A stretch of DNA of 64,000 bases from Streptomyces griseoviridis (GTDB taxonomy: Bacteria; Actinomycetota; Actinomycetes; Streptomycetales; Streptomycetaceae). The stretch is from NCBI RefSeq assembly GCF_005222485.1, contig NZ_CP029078.1:1-64000 (forward strand), written 5' to 3'. Shown here piece by piece: positions 43,725 to 52,217 of the stretch (position 1 is the first letter of the stretch; each line of letters starts with the position of its first letter). The position numbers were made by a program, and so were the translations under genes. The notes under the pieces are model-generated. The model did not search any database. It worked only from the letters and a program-made list of their open reading frames with translations, and was not told where the DNA came from.

Positions 43725-44180
43725 GGCGGCGATCTCCTTGAGCTGCTGGTCGGTGGCGCCTGCTTCCTGGGCGTCGAAGAGGCGGGCGGCGTAGCGGGGC
43801 GGCAGCGCGATGGTCAGGTGCCGGATGCGGTCCTGGTCCGTCGACCCGATCGGCGCGGTGTAGCCCATGCGGGCGCAGGTGTCGATGACGATGCCGCCGG
43901 TGGTCGCCGCCTTCTGCCGGGCCTTCGCCCGGATCTGCGGCTGCCACCGCTTCTTCACCTCGCGCTCCAGGCGGGCGGCGAGGTCGGCGCGGGGCTTCTT
44001 GATCTGGTCCTTCACGTACCGCTCGACGGTGCGCTGGGAGATCCGCAGCATCTGGGCGACCGCCTTGGTGCCCCCCAACTGTTTGACGAGGTAGCGCATC
44101 TGCGGGCCCGCACTCTTGGGCGCCGGGCGGGTGAACGCCTTCTGCACCGCGGCGTCCAGGCCGTCCCCGAACAGGCTCAT
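43662..44180 (-). pseudogene. tpg: Telomere terminal protein Tpg, C-terminus replaced by transposon end
   Basis: Tpg is covalently attached to the 5' ends of linear Streptomyces replicons and primes end patching. Residues 1-152 match the family: AAVQKAFTRPAPKSAGPQMR, KAVAQMLRISQRTVERYVKDQI (helix-turn-helix), VKKRWQPQIRAKARQKAATT and IALPPRYAARLFDAQEAGAT. After KEIAA the sequence changes to CDFSSRMHPG, which is read from the transposon end at 43,724; about 30 conserved C-terminal residues are lost. It follows tap by 10 bases in the usual tap-tpg order. Genuine tpg sequence ends at 43,725. The truncated product may be inactive. Confidence 0.85.
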
Positions 44181-44190
44181 CGCGCTCTAC

Positions 44191-46413
44191 CTACTCCCCG
44201 GTGTCCTGGTCGGTGACGGTGCCGTCCTTGATGTACCGGGCGAGGTTGAGGTCCGGGGCGTTGAACTGCTCGCGAACGCCCTCGCCCCACAGCACGCTCT
44301 GCGTGCCCTCCCACTTGACCAGCCCAGGGTTCACGCCGAGCTTGAAGCCGCCCGGCAGTGGCTTGCCGTCCCGGTAGGGCAGGAAGTCCAGCGGGGAGGG
44401 CCCGTCGGAGGCGTAGACGGCGCAGTCCGAGAGGACCGCCACCGGGTGCTGCCCGGTGAAGGCTGCATGCTTGACGATCTTGCGGTGCATGTTGATCCGG
44501 GTCCGGGAGATGACAGCGGCGCGGATGTCCGGGCGCCACGTCGGCCGGGCAAGGGCCCGCCACGGCTGCCCGGGTTTCCAGCCCTCCCCGCGCGGGCGCT
44601 CGCGCAGCTTGCCGATGCCGCCCTTCACGGTCGCCTTGACCGCGGACACCACGATCGCCAGCTGAGGGTCCCGCTGCCGGTAGCCGTCCATCGCCCTCAA
44701 AAACTCCTCCGGCGACAGGTCCGCGCCCACCCCGAGGTCGGCCATCGTGGCGAGGTAGGCATCGCGCAGCCGGTTGTACCAGCCGTCCAGGTAACGGCCG
44801 TTCTCGTACCGGACGTACGCCTCGATCGGGCGCACCTCGTAGCCCAGTTCGACCGCGTACGCGACGGTGGGCGTGGCGTACCACGCCGGGCCCTCGGGCC
44901 GTTCGCCCTTCGGCGTGAACGGGCTGGGCAGCAACGAGCCGTCCAGGTCCACCCACGTGTCCTTGGCGACCTTCACCCTCGACAGGTCGACGTGGGACAG
45001 GTCGACCAGCCACGCGCCGGGCAGCTTCGCATCGAAGGCGGGGTTCTTGACGTGCGTTGGCGCGCCCAGGCCGACCGTGAGGCCGTTCGCGCCGGCGGCG
45101 AAGGCCATGTTCACGTCGATGCCCACCAGATGGGGGCGAAGGCATTCGGCGTCGGTGAGTGGGCGCGCCCAGTCGTACGCCTCCTCCACCAGGACCTCAG
45201 CCGGGGTGCGGTGATGGAAGCGCGGCAGGTCTGCGAGCAGCGGGTGGCCGTCGGGGGCCTCGCACGGCGCGCAGTCCACTGGATCCTTCCCCAGCGAGCC
45301 GGGGTTGTGCTCGGAGTGCCTCTTGCCTGTCTCGTCGGGTTCGGAGGCGCGGGTCGGCGGGTGCAGGGCGTTCATCAGCTCCAGGCCTGTGACGGCGGTG
45401 GAGCCGCGCGGCGTCATCACCCGGGCCGCATACGTGCCCAACAGCCGGGCCAAATCCGCCGGCGGCAGCTGCCCCGTGTTGGCCCAGTGCCGGGTGTCCA
45501 GCGCGTCCCACGACGGGATGCACAACTGCACGCACGCCCGCTCCGAACCCTGCGCGGGGCGGTAGATCCTCGCCCACGGCCCGAAGCCGCGCTTGGTCAG
45601 CTTCCAGTCGGCGCGCGTCAACTGCTTGATGACCTTGTGGCCCTCCGGGATCCGCCCGGCCAGGCGCTCCTCTTTTGTGATCGTGACCGGCAGGCCGTAG
45701 TGCTCCAGTGCAGCCTCCGTGAGGACGAGCAGCGGATCGGCGCCCTTGCCCGGACCGGACAACTTCGGCTGACCGAGCCGCCCCTCACTCAGCGTCCACT
45801 CCACCAAGGCCGGAACGGACTTCGCCGGTACGTCTAGGACCAGGCCGCCGACGCAGTACGCCAGCACCTGGCCGTCTTCGACGTCGACGACCGCGAGCGG
45901 CCCGTTCTCGAACCGCGCATCGACACCACCGGCTGGGCTGCCGACGGGGGCGGCCTTACGCGCGGGCGGCCGACGCGACGTCGGCCTGGTCGTGGCCACC
46001 GGATGCGGCACAGCGGCGGGGCGCAGCGCGGTGTCCTCGGAAACAGGCTCCAGGATCCGGTCTGCGGTTGGTTCGGTGCGAGCTTTGGCCGGTTCAGCGA
46101 CCGATGGCGCAGGAACGGCCGGGACGGCAGGCGTCTCGGGGACCGCCGTGTCCTCAGAGGGCACCGGGGCGTTGGCGGGGTAGAGCTGGGCGAGCTGCTT
46201 GAGCATACGGGCGTACGCGTCGCGCTCCGGCGGCCGCGGCTCGGTCTTGCCGGCCTCCCAGCCGCTGACCGTCGCGCGCCGCACCTGCAGTGCGGCGGCC
46301 ACCTCGTCCAGCGTCAGACCGTGCGCCTGGCGCAGCCGTTTGCGTTCCGCCGGGGGCGGCAGCGTGGAGCGGGACGAGACCAGCGCGTCGACCGCGTCGA
46401 ACAGCTCGGACAT
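44191..46413 (-). CDS. tap: Telomere-associated protein Tap
   Basis: Tap binds the 3' telomeric overhang and recruits Tpg during replication of linear Streptomyces chromosomes and plasmids. This 740-residue protein begins with an XRE-type helix-turn-helix (KRLRQAHGLTLDEVAAALQV, then ATVSGWEAGK), followed by a Pro/Ala/Thr-rich linker (about 85-145) and a long conserved domain including RFENGPLAVVDVEDGQVLAY, PLTDAECLRPHLVGIDVNMAFA, VDLSHVDLSRVKVAKDTWVD and RTRINMHRKIVKHAAF. ATG at 46413 is chosen because AGGAGG lies eight bases upstream. It looks intact, and tpg follows in the same operon. Confidence 0.9.
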   Translation of the reverse strand: MSELFDAVDALVSSRSTLPPPAERKRLRQAHGLTLDEVAAALQVRRATVSGWEAGKTEPRPPERDAYARMLKQLAQLYPANAPVPSEDTAVPETPAVPAVPAPSVAEPAKARTEPTADRILEPVSEDTALRPAAVPHPVATTRPTSRRPPARKAAPVGSPAGGVDARFENGPLAVVDVEDGQVLAYCVGGLVLDVPAKSVPALVEWTLSEGRLGQPKLSGPGKGADPLLVLTEAALEHYGLPVTITKEERLAGRIPEGHKVIKQLTRADWKLTKRGFGPWARIYRPAQGSERACVQLCIPSWDALDTRHWANTGQLPPADLARLLGTYAARVMTPRGSTAVTGLELMNALHPPTRASEPDETGKRHSEHNPGSLGKDPVDCAPCEAPDGHPLLADLPRFHHRTPAEVLVEEAYDWARPLTDAECLRPHLVGIDVNMAFAAGANGLTVGLGAPTHVKNPAFDAKLPGAWLVDLSHVDLSRVKVAKDTWVDLDGSLLPSPFTPKGERPEGPAWYATPTVAYAVELGYEVRPIEAYVRYENGRYLDGWYNRLRDAYLATMADLGVGADLSPEEFLRAMDGYRQRDPQLAIVVSAVKATVKGGIGKLRERPRGEGWKPGQPWRALARPTWRPDIRAAVISRTRINMHRKIVKHAAFTGQHPVAVLSDCAVYASDGPSPLDFLPYRDGKPLPGGFKLGVNPGLVKWEGTQSVLWGEGVREQFNAPDLNLARYIKDGTVTDQDTGE

Positions 46414-46682
46414 ACAGAACCTCCTGCCCCAGACCCTAGCGTGAAGCGCACCTTTCGCGTACCAAGCACGTACGGATGGCGTAAATGGCGGTTGGGGGTT
46501 CACGGTTGCTTCGGGAAGGGCGTTCTCGGGTTTGGGTTACTGCTGTCTTTAGCCGAGTGCTGCAGCTGGTGTCCTGGCTATGCCTGAACTGGTCGGGGAG
46601 AGCGGCTTGGTGTGAGAGATCTGGGAGAGCAGACGGCCGCCGTGCACCAGCCATCGCGGGGGCAGAACGCTCGGGGGCGGGC

Positions 46683-47237
46683 ATGGGTGAGATCGTCAAA
46701 GGGCTCGAGCGGGCGTTGCTGACCCGTCCCGTACCTACGAGTGATGCCGCTGTGCGCTTCCTACTCAGGGCGGAGAAGGGCTCCACGAAGAACGTGGCTG
46801 TCCTCCTGGGGATCTCCCAACGCACGGTACAGAGGTGGGTCACCACCCGGCCGGGAATGCGCCGCCGTCCCAGTGCTGTGCATACGGGGCTGATCGATGA
46901 GGCCGTCAGGGCACGGTGGCAGCCCCTGGTGCGCGCCCGCCGAAGGGCCCGGGCCGAGGCCGACGGGTTTGTCCTCCACACCAGGGCGCGGTTCGGATTC
47001 GCCGCTCCGGCAGGCTCGTCGGACGACCCGCGGGTACGGCTCATCACCCAGCACCTGTCGGGAGAAGTGGCCCGCGAGCTGTTCGCCGCCCGGGACGCCG
47101 GCGGGGGCGAGCAGCAGCAGATGGTGATCCTCGCCCGAGCGCTGGGGCATGCCTACTTCCGGGACGGAGGCCTGCGCGCCCACGGTCTCGGGATCGCCTT
47201 CACCGACGTCGAGTTCGCCGATTTCTCCATCGACTGA
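46683..47237 (+). CDS. tpg: Second, intact telomere terminal protein Tpg
   Basis: This 184-residue protein is a full-length Tpg homologue: GEIVKGLERALLTRPVPTSD, KNVAVLLGISQRTVQRWVTT (helix-turn-helix), DEAVRARWQPLVRARRRARA, HTRARFGFAAPAGSSDDPRV and the complete C-terminus AYFRDGGLRAHGLGIAFTDVEFADFSID-type block (last 28 residues). It is transcribed away from tap, the opposite of the usual tap-tpg operon, with 269 bases between the two starts. Sequence differs clearly from the truncated copy, so it is not a recent duplicate and may come from another replicon. The open frame extends upstream to 46,485, but the ATG at 46683 begins the family-typical N-terminus. Confidence 0.87.
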   Translation: MGEIVKGLERALLTRPVPTSDAAVRFLLRAEKGSTKNVAVLLGISQRTVQRWVTTRPGMRRRPSAVHTGLIDEAVRARWQPLVRARRRARAEADGFVLHTRARFGFAAPAGSSDDPRVRLITQHLSGEVARELFAARDAGGGEQQQMVILARALGHAYFRDGGLRAHGLGIAFTDVEFADFSID

Positions 47238-47257
47238 CCGTGCAGCAGGGTTCGCAC

Positions 47258-48367
47258 TCAGCGCGAGGGCGGCCTCTGGTTCCGTGTCAGCATCGCGTCG
47301 TAGTGCTGTGCTTCCTTGCGTTCGCGCCAGTCCCACTGGATACGGCCGGCAGGGCCGGTGTGTTGGCCGGCGGGCGGCTGGGGCGGGCAGAGCCGGGCTA
47401 CCTCCGCCACGCGCAGCAGATGGGTGCGGTCGTGAGGGCCTGCCAGCAGATGCTGGTCCTGTCCAGGAGCGAGCCGGGCGAAGCAGACGGCGGCCTTCAG
47501 GAAGACGCGCGCCCACGGCGGCACGCGGTGGGTGGCGCAGCCGTCGGTGTAGCGGGCGCGGTCATGCAGGGCCAGAGTGGCCGCGGCGTCGTCGTAGTCG
47601 CCGGGACGGGCGGTGGCGAGCTGCTGGAAGGAGACACCGGTGAAGAGCGCGACAGCAAGGGCTGCGGCCAGGCGGGGGTGGGCCGTCACGGTGGCCAGAC
47701 GGCGGGCGGCTTCCCGGACTGCCTGCTCGGTGAGCAGTGCGGGTGGCGGGCGGTGCCGGAAGACGATCGGCGGCGGCGTGCACGGGGCGGTACATGGAGC
47801 GGGGCTGTCGTAGGAGACGAGGCGGTCCAGCACGGGCAGGGTGAGCCACCGGTTGGCCGACCGGGCGGGCTCGTCAACAAGCGGGGATACGGCGGCCGGT
47901 GTGCCGTAGTAGTGGCGGCGGGCGGCCTGGAGGTCAGCGGTGACGCAGTAGTCGGCCGTCTGCAGGGCCTGGTGCAGGGCGGCGGGAAGGTGAGGGCGGT
48001 GGCAGACCAGCGTCAGGTGGATACCGGTGAGGGTGCGCAGCTCCAGGAGGCGCATCGTGCGGCGGGCGGTGAGGCGGTGAGCGCGCAGGACAGTCAGCCG
48101 GGTGACGGGCACGGCAGTGATCCATGCGGTGGCGGCTTCCCAGGCGGGCTGACGGCCGGCGGGAAAGCCGCCCGGGAGCAGGGGCGGTTTACCCAGGGCG
48201 ACGAGAAGGTCGTGGGCAAGACCGGTTTCGCTGGTGGTGCCCGGTCCGGGGTGCAGGGTGATCCGGCCGGACGGCACGTGGTGGGCGGCCAGAGCGGTGC
48301 GCGTGTGAACCGCATCGTCGCCCGGGTCGATGACCACGGCGACGGGCGACGGCACGGCGGGCGGCAT
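47258..48367 (-). CDS. Companion protein of the Mu-like transposition module (degenerate ATPase plus integrase-like region)
   Basis: This protein of about 369 residues follows the small AAA ATPase gene by 13 bases. Its N-terminal half has the order of a TnsC-like ATPase without its catalytic residues: GPGTTSETGLAHDLLVALGK where a Walker A would be, and RLTVLRAHRLTARRTMRLLE then IHLTLVCHRPHLPAAL where Walker B and sensor 1 would be. The C-terminal half (AAALAVALFTGVSFQQLATARPGDY, RVPPWARVFLKAAVCF) recalls the box I region of tyrosine recombinases but lacks a convincing RHR-Y set. I therefore infer a regulator or target-selection partner. It ends 20 bases from the stop of the convergent tpg gene. 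Confidence 0.55.
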   Translation of the reverse strand: MPPAVPSPVAVVIDPGDDAVHTRTALAAHHVPSGRITLHPGPGTTSETGLAHDLLVALGKPPLLPGGFPAGRQPAWEAATAWITAVPVTRLTVLRAHRLTARRTMRLLELRTLTGIHLTLVCHRPHLPAALHQALQTADYCVTADLQAARRHYYGTPAAVSPLVDEPARSANRWLTLPVLDRLVSYDSPAPCTAPCTPPPIVFRHRPPPALLTEQAVREAARRLATVTAHPRLAAALAVALFTGVSFQQLATARPGDYDDAAATLALHDRARYTDGCATHRVPPWARVFLKAAVCFARLAPGQDQHLLAGPHDRTHLLRVAEVARLCPPQPPAGQHTGPAGRIQWDWRERKEAQHYDAMLTRNQRPPSR

Positions 48368-48380
48368 GGCGGCGTGGTGG

Positions 48381-49124
48381 TCAGGCGAGGCGGCTGAAGG
48401 CCCAGCGCAGCAGTTCCTGATCCACACGGGGTCGGCCGGTGCGGGCCAGGCCGGTGCGGGTGTGGGCGGTCAGCTGGGCCCAGGCGCGGAAGTTGCCGTG
48501 CGCGGCGTGACTGTCGGCGAAGGCGATGGCCTCGGGGTCGGCGTCAGCCCAGACCGGGTGGAACAGCGGGATCACCTCGAGGACCTCGTCGGGTGTGAGG
48601 CGGGAGAACTGCTGCCAGATGAAGACACGGGAGGACAGCATCGGTTCGCGGCGCAGCACGGTGTGGCAGCCCGCGCCACCGACGAAAATGATGGCGAGCT
48701 GGGTTGAGGGTTCGTCCCAGAGGTAGCGGAAGTATTCGAACGCCTCCCCGTTGAGCCACTGGGCCTCGTCGACGAGGAAGGTACGGGGGCGTTCGGCCAG
48801 GGCCGTCTTCAGCAGACGGTCGAACTCGCTGGGGTGGCGCGGTGGCTCGCCGGCCAGGTCGAGCGCGGTGAACAGTTCGTAGCGCACCGCGCGGGCCGTG
48901 GGCCGGGCCCGGAAGGTGATCTTTCGGACATCCTCGCCGGGTTCGAGTGCGCGCAGGCAGGTGTTGACAGCGAGGGTCTTGCCGAAGCCGGCCCCGCCGT
49001 GGATGCACATCATGGCGCGGGCAGCGACCGTGTCGGTGATGTTCTCCCGGGCAGTGAGCAGGGCGCGGGTGGTGACCACGGAGGCGTCGGGCAGGTCGAC
49101 GTACTGGTAGGTGGCCGCGGTCAC
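48381..49124 (-). CDS. TniB/MuB-like AAA ATPase
   Basis: This 247-residue ATPase has MMCIHGGAGFGKTLAVNTCL (Walker A), RPRTFLVDEAQWLNGEAFEY (Walker B) and AIIFVGGAGCHTVLRR (sensor 1), followed by the lid segment HGNFRAWAQLTAH. Proteins of this class (TniB, MuB, IstB relatives) deliver target DNA to a DDE transposase and confer target immunity. It overlaps the upstream transposase gene by four bases (ATGA), so the two are made together. All ATPase motifs are intact. Confidence 0.85.
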   Translation of the reverse strand: MTAATYQYVDLPDASVVTTRALLTARENITDTVAARAMMCIHGGAGFGKTLAVNTCLRALEPGEDVRKITFRARPTARAVRYELFTALDLAGEPPRHPSEFDRLLKTALAERPRTFLVDEAQWLNGEAFEYFRYLWDEPSTQLAIIFVGGAGCHTVLRREPMLSSRVFIWQQFSRLTPDEVLEVIPLFHPVWADADPEAIAFADSHAAHGNFRAWAQLTAHTRTGLARTGRPRVDQELLRWAFSRLA

Positions 49125-50809
49125 GAGGCGTCTCCGTCTTCGTCGGTGGTGGGAGGTGCGGGCCGCCCGCCTGGGCCGTCGGGGGCGGAAGCGCCGTCAC
49201 GGCCGTACGGGTACCGGACGGGCGGGCCTGGCGTGGTCAGCGCGGCCAGGGAAGCCGGGGTGCGCCAGTCGGCCGGTGGCGCGGCGTGCGGGATGAGGTC
49301 CGGCATCGCGAGCTGCGCGAGGTCGGAGTCGGCAGTCTGGGCGAGTTCGGCCTCGGCCTGGGCGGTGGTCAGCGCGCCGAGCCGCCGGGGGGCCTCGGGC
49401 TGGTTCACGGCGGCGTAGCGCTCGCGCTGCGAGGCCTCCAGGTCCTTCTTCAGGCGGCGGGCACGAGCGGCCCGCGCCCTTCGTACGGCGCTGATCTGTT
49501 CGTCGGTGGCCTGGTCGGCCAGGTCCGCGGGGCCCAGGTAGCGGCCGGTGGCGGCGTGGTAGACCTCGATGCGGTGGTCGTGGTGGGGCATGAAGCGGAT
49601 GCGGACCTGGATCCCGGCCTGGCCGGTCATCCACGGCCCCACGTAGTCGCGCCTTTTGAAGCGGATGCCGCGGGTGGTCAGCGTGCGGGTGCCGGCGTCC
49701 TCCAGGGTGAACGTCCACAAATCCGCGGCCGGCACATCCCGCAGCGGGGTGGGATCGTCCTGCCACGCCTCAAGCGGAGTCTTGCCCCGCAACGGCGCCG
49801 GGCGGTGCTCGGTGTTCCACCAGAGCGTCCAATCCAGCAACCGGGCGGTGAAGTCCTCAAAGCCCAGCAGCACTTCGTCCTTCGGACGGGAAGCACGTTT
49901 GCCGGGGCGCGACTGGCGGGCGTAGCCGGGCAGCGAGGCCAGGAACATGCTCTCCACCGCCCGGTTCAGGCCCTCCACGGTGCCCTTGAGGTGGGGGGTG
50001 TAGGCGGGCAGGTCCTCCACCGTCACGTCCAGGAGATCGAACGCTGCGGTCACCGTCCGGGACAGGAAGTCCTTGCCACGGTCCACCCGTACCTTCTCGG
50101 GCACGCCGCCGAACGGACCGTAGGGTTCCTCGCGCAGGACCGCGGAGCGCAGCGCGGCCAGCACCGACTCCCGCGACGGATCCCCCGGCGCGACCGCGAC
50201 GCCAGTGATCGCGTTCGTCGCGCAGTCGGTGAACCAGGTGATCCACGGCCTGCGAGCCTTGCCCTCGACGTCGACCAGCACCGGCGCCTGCATGTGGTCC
50301 GTCTCCCACACCTGATTGCGCCAGCCCCGCGGCCGGGCCAGGAACACATCATGCTTGCGCGCCTCCCGCTCCCCTCCCGCAAGTCCGGCCCGCTCCCCGG
50401 GCGTCAGATCACGGCGGATCGCCCGGTGCAGCGTCGTCAGCGACGGCGCGTCTGCAGGCGGAGACTGCGTGGCAGCACGCAGGACCAGTTCGCGGTGGAC
50501 CGCCCGCACGTTCCCCTTCCACAGCGCCAACAGTCCACGGACCTCGGGCGTGACCGTGAACCTTGCATCGACCCGGGAGCGTGCGCCGGGGTTGGCAGCC
50601 GCGGTCTCATCGCTCTGAGCGGTGGCCAGCCAGCGCCACACCGTGCGCTCCGACACCCCTAGCGCGTCCGCGGCCACCCGTACATGGACTGCTGTCAGCT
50701 TCTTCGCTGCCCGCAGGGCGAGCAGCCGCCGCACGGCCGGACCGCGCAGCGCCGTCCTGGACGCCGCAGGCAGTCCGCCGTCTGGGCGGATGGCGTCGCC
50801 GTCCTTCAT
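49121..50809 (-). CDS. Mu/Tn552-like DDE transposase
   Basis: This 562-residue transposase starts with a helix-turn-helix region (LTAVHVRVAADALGVSERTV, then WRWLATAQ) and a second helical module ending PSLTTLHRAIRRDLTPGERA. The RNase-H-like catalytic core has Asp in NQVWETDHMQAPVLVD (about 175), Asp in KVRVDRGKDFLSRTV (about 246) and Glu in LKGTVEGLNRAVESMF (about 281; spacing about 35). A Mu-type barrel (GIRFKRRDYVGPW, RIRFMPHHDHRIEVY) and a basic coiled tail follow. The catalytic set is complete. It lies 91 bases downstream of the helix-turn-helix ATPase gene and overlaps the small ATPase gene. Confidence 0.9.
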   Translation of the reverse strand: MKDGDAIRPDGGLPAASRTALRGPAVRRLLALRAAKKLTAVHVRVAADALGVSERTVWRWLATAQSDETAAANPGARSRVDARFTVTPEVRGLLALWKGNVRAVHRELVLRAATQSPPADAPSLTTLHRAIRRDLTPGERAGLAGGEREARKHDVFLARPRGWRNQVWETDHMQAPVLVDVEGKARRPWITWFTDCATNAITGVAVAPGDPSRESVLAALRSAVLREEPYGPFGGVPEKVRVDRGKDFLSRTVTAAFDLLDVTVEDLPAYTPHLKGTVEGLNRAVESMFLASLPGYARQSRPGKRASRPKDEVLLGFEDFTARLLDWTLWWNTEHRPAPLRGKTPLEAWQDDPTPLRDVPAADLWTFTLEDAGTRTLTTRGIRFKRRDYVGPWMTGQAGIQVRIRFMPHHDHRIEVYHAATGRYLGPADLADQATDEQISAVRRARAARARRLKKDLEASQRERYAAVNQPEAPRRLGALTTAQAEAELAQTADSDLAQLAMPDLIPHAAPPADWRTPASLAALTTPGPPVRYPYGRDGASAPDGPGGRPAPPTTDEDGDAS

Positions 50810-50900
50810 GTCAGCTCCCCTCAGGCGGGTGGGACGTCGTGTGCTTGCCGGTGGCCGGGAGCATGCGATCGCCTCCCGTCCCTTGCAGGAGCGCTTTCGT

Positions 50901-52217
50901 TCACAGTGGCGGCGCGACCCGCTGGAACAGCCGCCTCAGCAAGGCCCGGTCGATGGACGCGTCAGCGGTGGCGAGCAGCGCGTTCTGCAGGTGCGCAGTC
51001 AAAGCGGCCCACGTGCGGAACGTGCCGTGCGCGCACGACCGGTCGATCCACGTCAGGTCCGGGGCCGGTACGGTGCGCCACAGCGGATGGAAGCCGGTCA
51101 CCACGGTCGCCACTTCCGCTCCGGTCAAGCGTGGAACCTCCTGCCACGCGACCACCCGCGATGCCAGCTGCGGCAGCCGGGACAGCGCCCGCTCGCTGCC
51201 CGCCCCGCACAGCACCAGCGTGATCCGGGTGCCGGGGTGGTCCCACAGGCTCTGCAGGTACTCCAGGCACGGCACGGGCAGGCGCTGTGCCTCATCGACC
51301 ACCAGCACCCGCGCCTCACCCAGAGCCCCCGCGACCGCGGCGTCGGCCAGCGCAGATGTGTGTGGGAAGCGGCCCGCCAGCGCCAGCGCGTCGAATACCG
51401 CCCGCCTCATGCCGGCCACCGACGGGCGCACCGGTACCGGCACCCACGTCACCTTCCAGCCCGGGGGCACTTCGCTGAGCGCCATCCGCACGGCGGCGGT
51501 CTTGCCCCGGCCCGGATTGCCGAAGACACACACCGCGCCCTGGGTCGCCATCGCCTGCCCGACCGCCTCGGCCACCGCCCGCACCAACGACGTCCGCACC
51601 AGCTGCGCTCCCGCCGGCAACGCCACACCTGCCAGCGCACCGTTCTCCCCCACCTGCAAGCTCCCGGTCGCCTCTGGTACGAGACGCGGCAGCCGGAGCG
51701 CAGCCACTTTCGCCGCGCCTGCCTCACGCGGCCCGGCCAGAGCGAGGTCAGCGAGTGCCTGCCGCGTTTGCTGTTCTTCCCGCTCCCGCCGCGCCACCGC
51801 GCGGTCCGGCAGGATCCTGCCGGCCTGAAGGTCCCGGCGCACCGCCCGGTGCAACGACGCCAGGGAGGGCACCTCGCCCCCGGCTGCCTTCAGGTGCCGG
51901 TGCAGCGCCGCAACGTTCCCGCCCGCCTGAGCCAGTGCCTCCCACATCTGGTCGGACAACTCCAGCCGGGCCCGCGGCCTGTGCTCGACACGGCCCTCCG
52001 TCCGCGCCGCATCCAGCCAGCGCCACACCGTGCGCACATTCACCCCGCCGACCTGGGCGCCCGCACGCACATGGGCCGTGGTCAACGCCCCGGCCGCCTC
52101 GAGCTCCAGCAGCCGCGCAACCAGCACCGGTCTGGACACCCTCAACCCCGCCGTGACCCCACCCCACGCGCCCGGCTGCCCCACCCCGCCCCCTTTCGCC
52201 CGCGCAAAACCCGACAC
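50901..52217 (-). CDS. AAA ATPase fused to a transposase-type DNA-binding module
   Basis: This 438-residue protein has two parts. Residues about 25-150 closely resemble the N-terminus of the transposase at 49,121: ARLLELEAAGALTTAHVRAG, VRTVWRWLDAARTEG and PSLASLHRAVRRDLQAGRIL match that protein nearly motif for motif. Residues about 195-438 are a TniB/MuB-like ATPase with VCVFGNPGRGKTAAVRMALS (Walker A), ARVLVVDEAQRLPVPCLEYL (Walker B), LVLCGAGSERALSRL and the lid HGTFRTWAALTAH, similar to the neighbouring small ATPase. The start could be ATG 52217 or a GTG about 20 codons later. It is the first gene of the module and may bind the element ends directly while controlling target choice. Confidence 0.82.
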   Translation of the reverse strand: MSGFARAKGGGVGQPGAWGGVTAGLRVSRPVLVARLLELEAAGALTTAHVRAGAQVGGVNVRTVWRWLDAARTEGRVEHRPRARLELSDQMWEALAQAGGNVAALHRHLKAAGGEVPSLASLHRAVRRDLQAGRILPDRAVARREREEQQTRQALADLALAGPREAGAAKVAALRLPRLVPEATGSLQVGENGALAGVALPAGAQLVRTSLVRAVAEAVGQAMATQGAVCVFGNPGRGKTAAVRMALSEVPPGWKVTWVPVPVRPSVAGMRRAVFDALALAGRFPHTSALADAAVAGALGEARVLVVDEAQRLPVPCLEYLQSLWDHPGTRITLVLCGAGSERALSRLPQLASRVVAWQEVPRLTGAEVATVVTGFHPLWRTVPAPDLTWIDRSCAHGTFRTWAALTAHLQNALLATADASIDRALLRRLFQRVAPPL

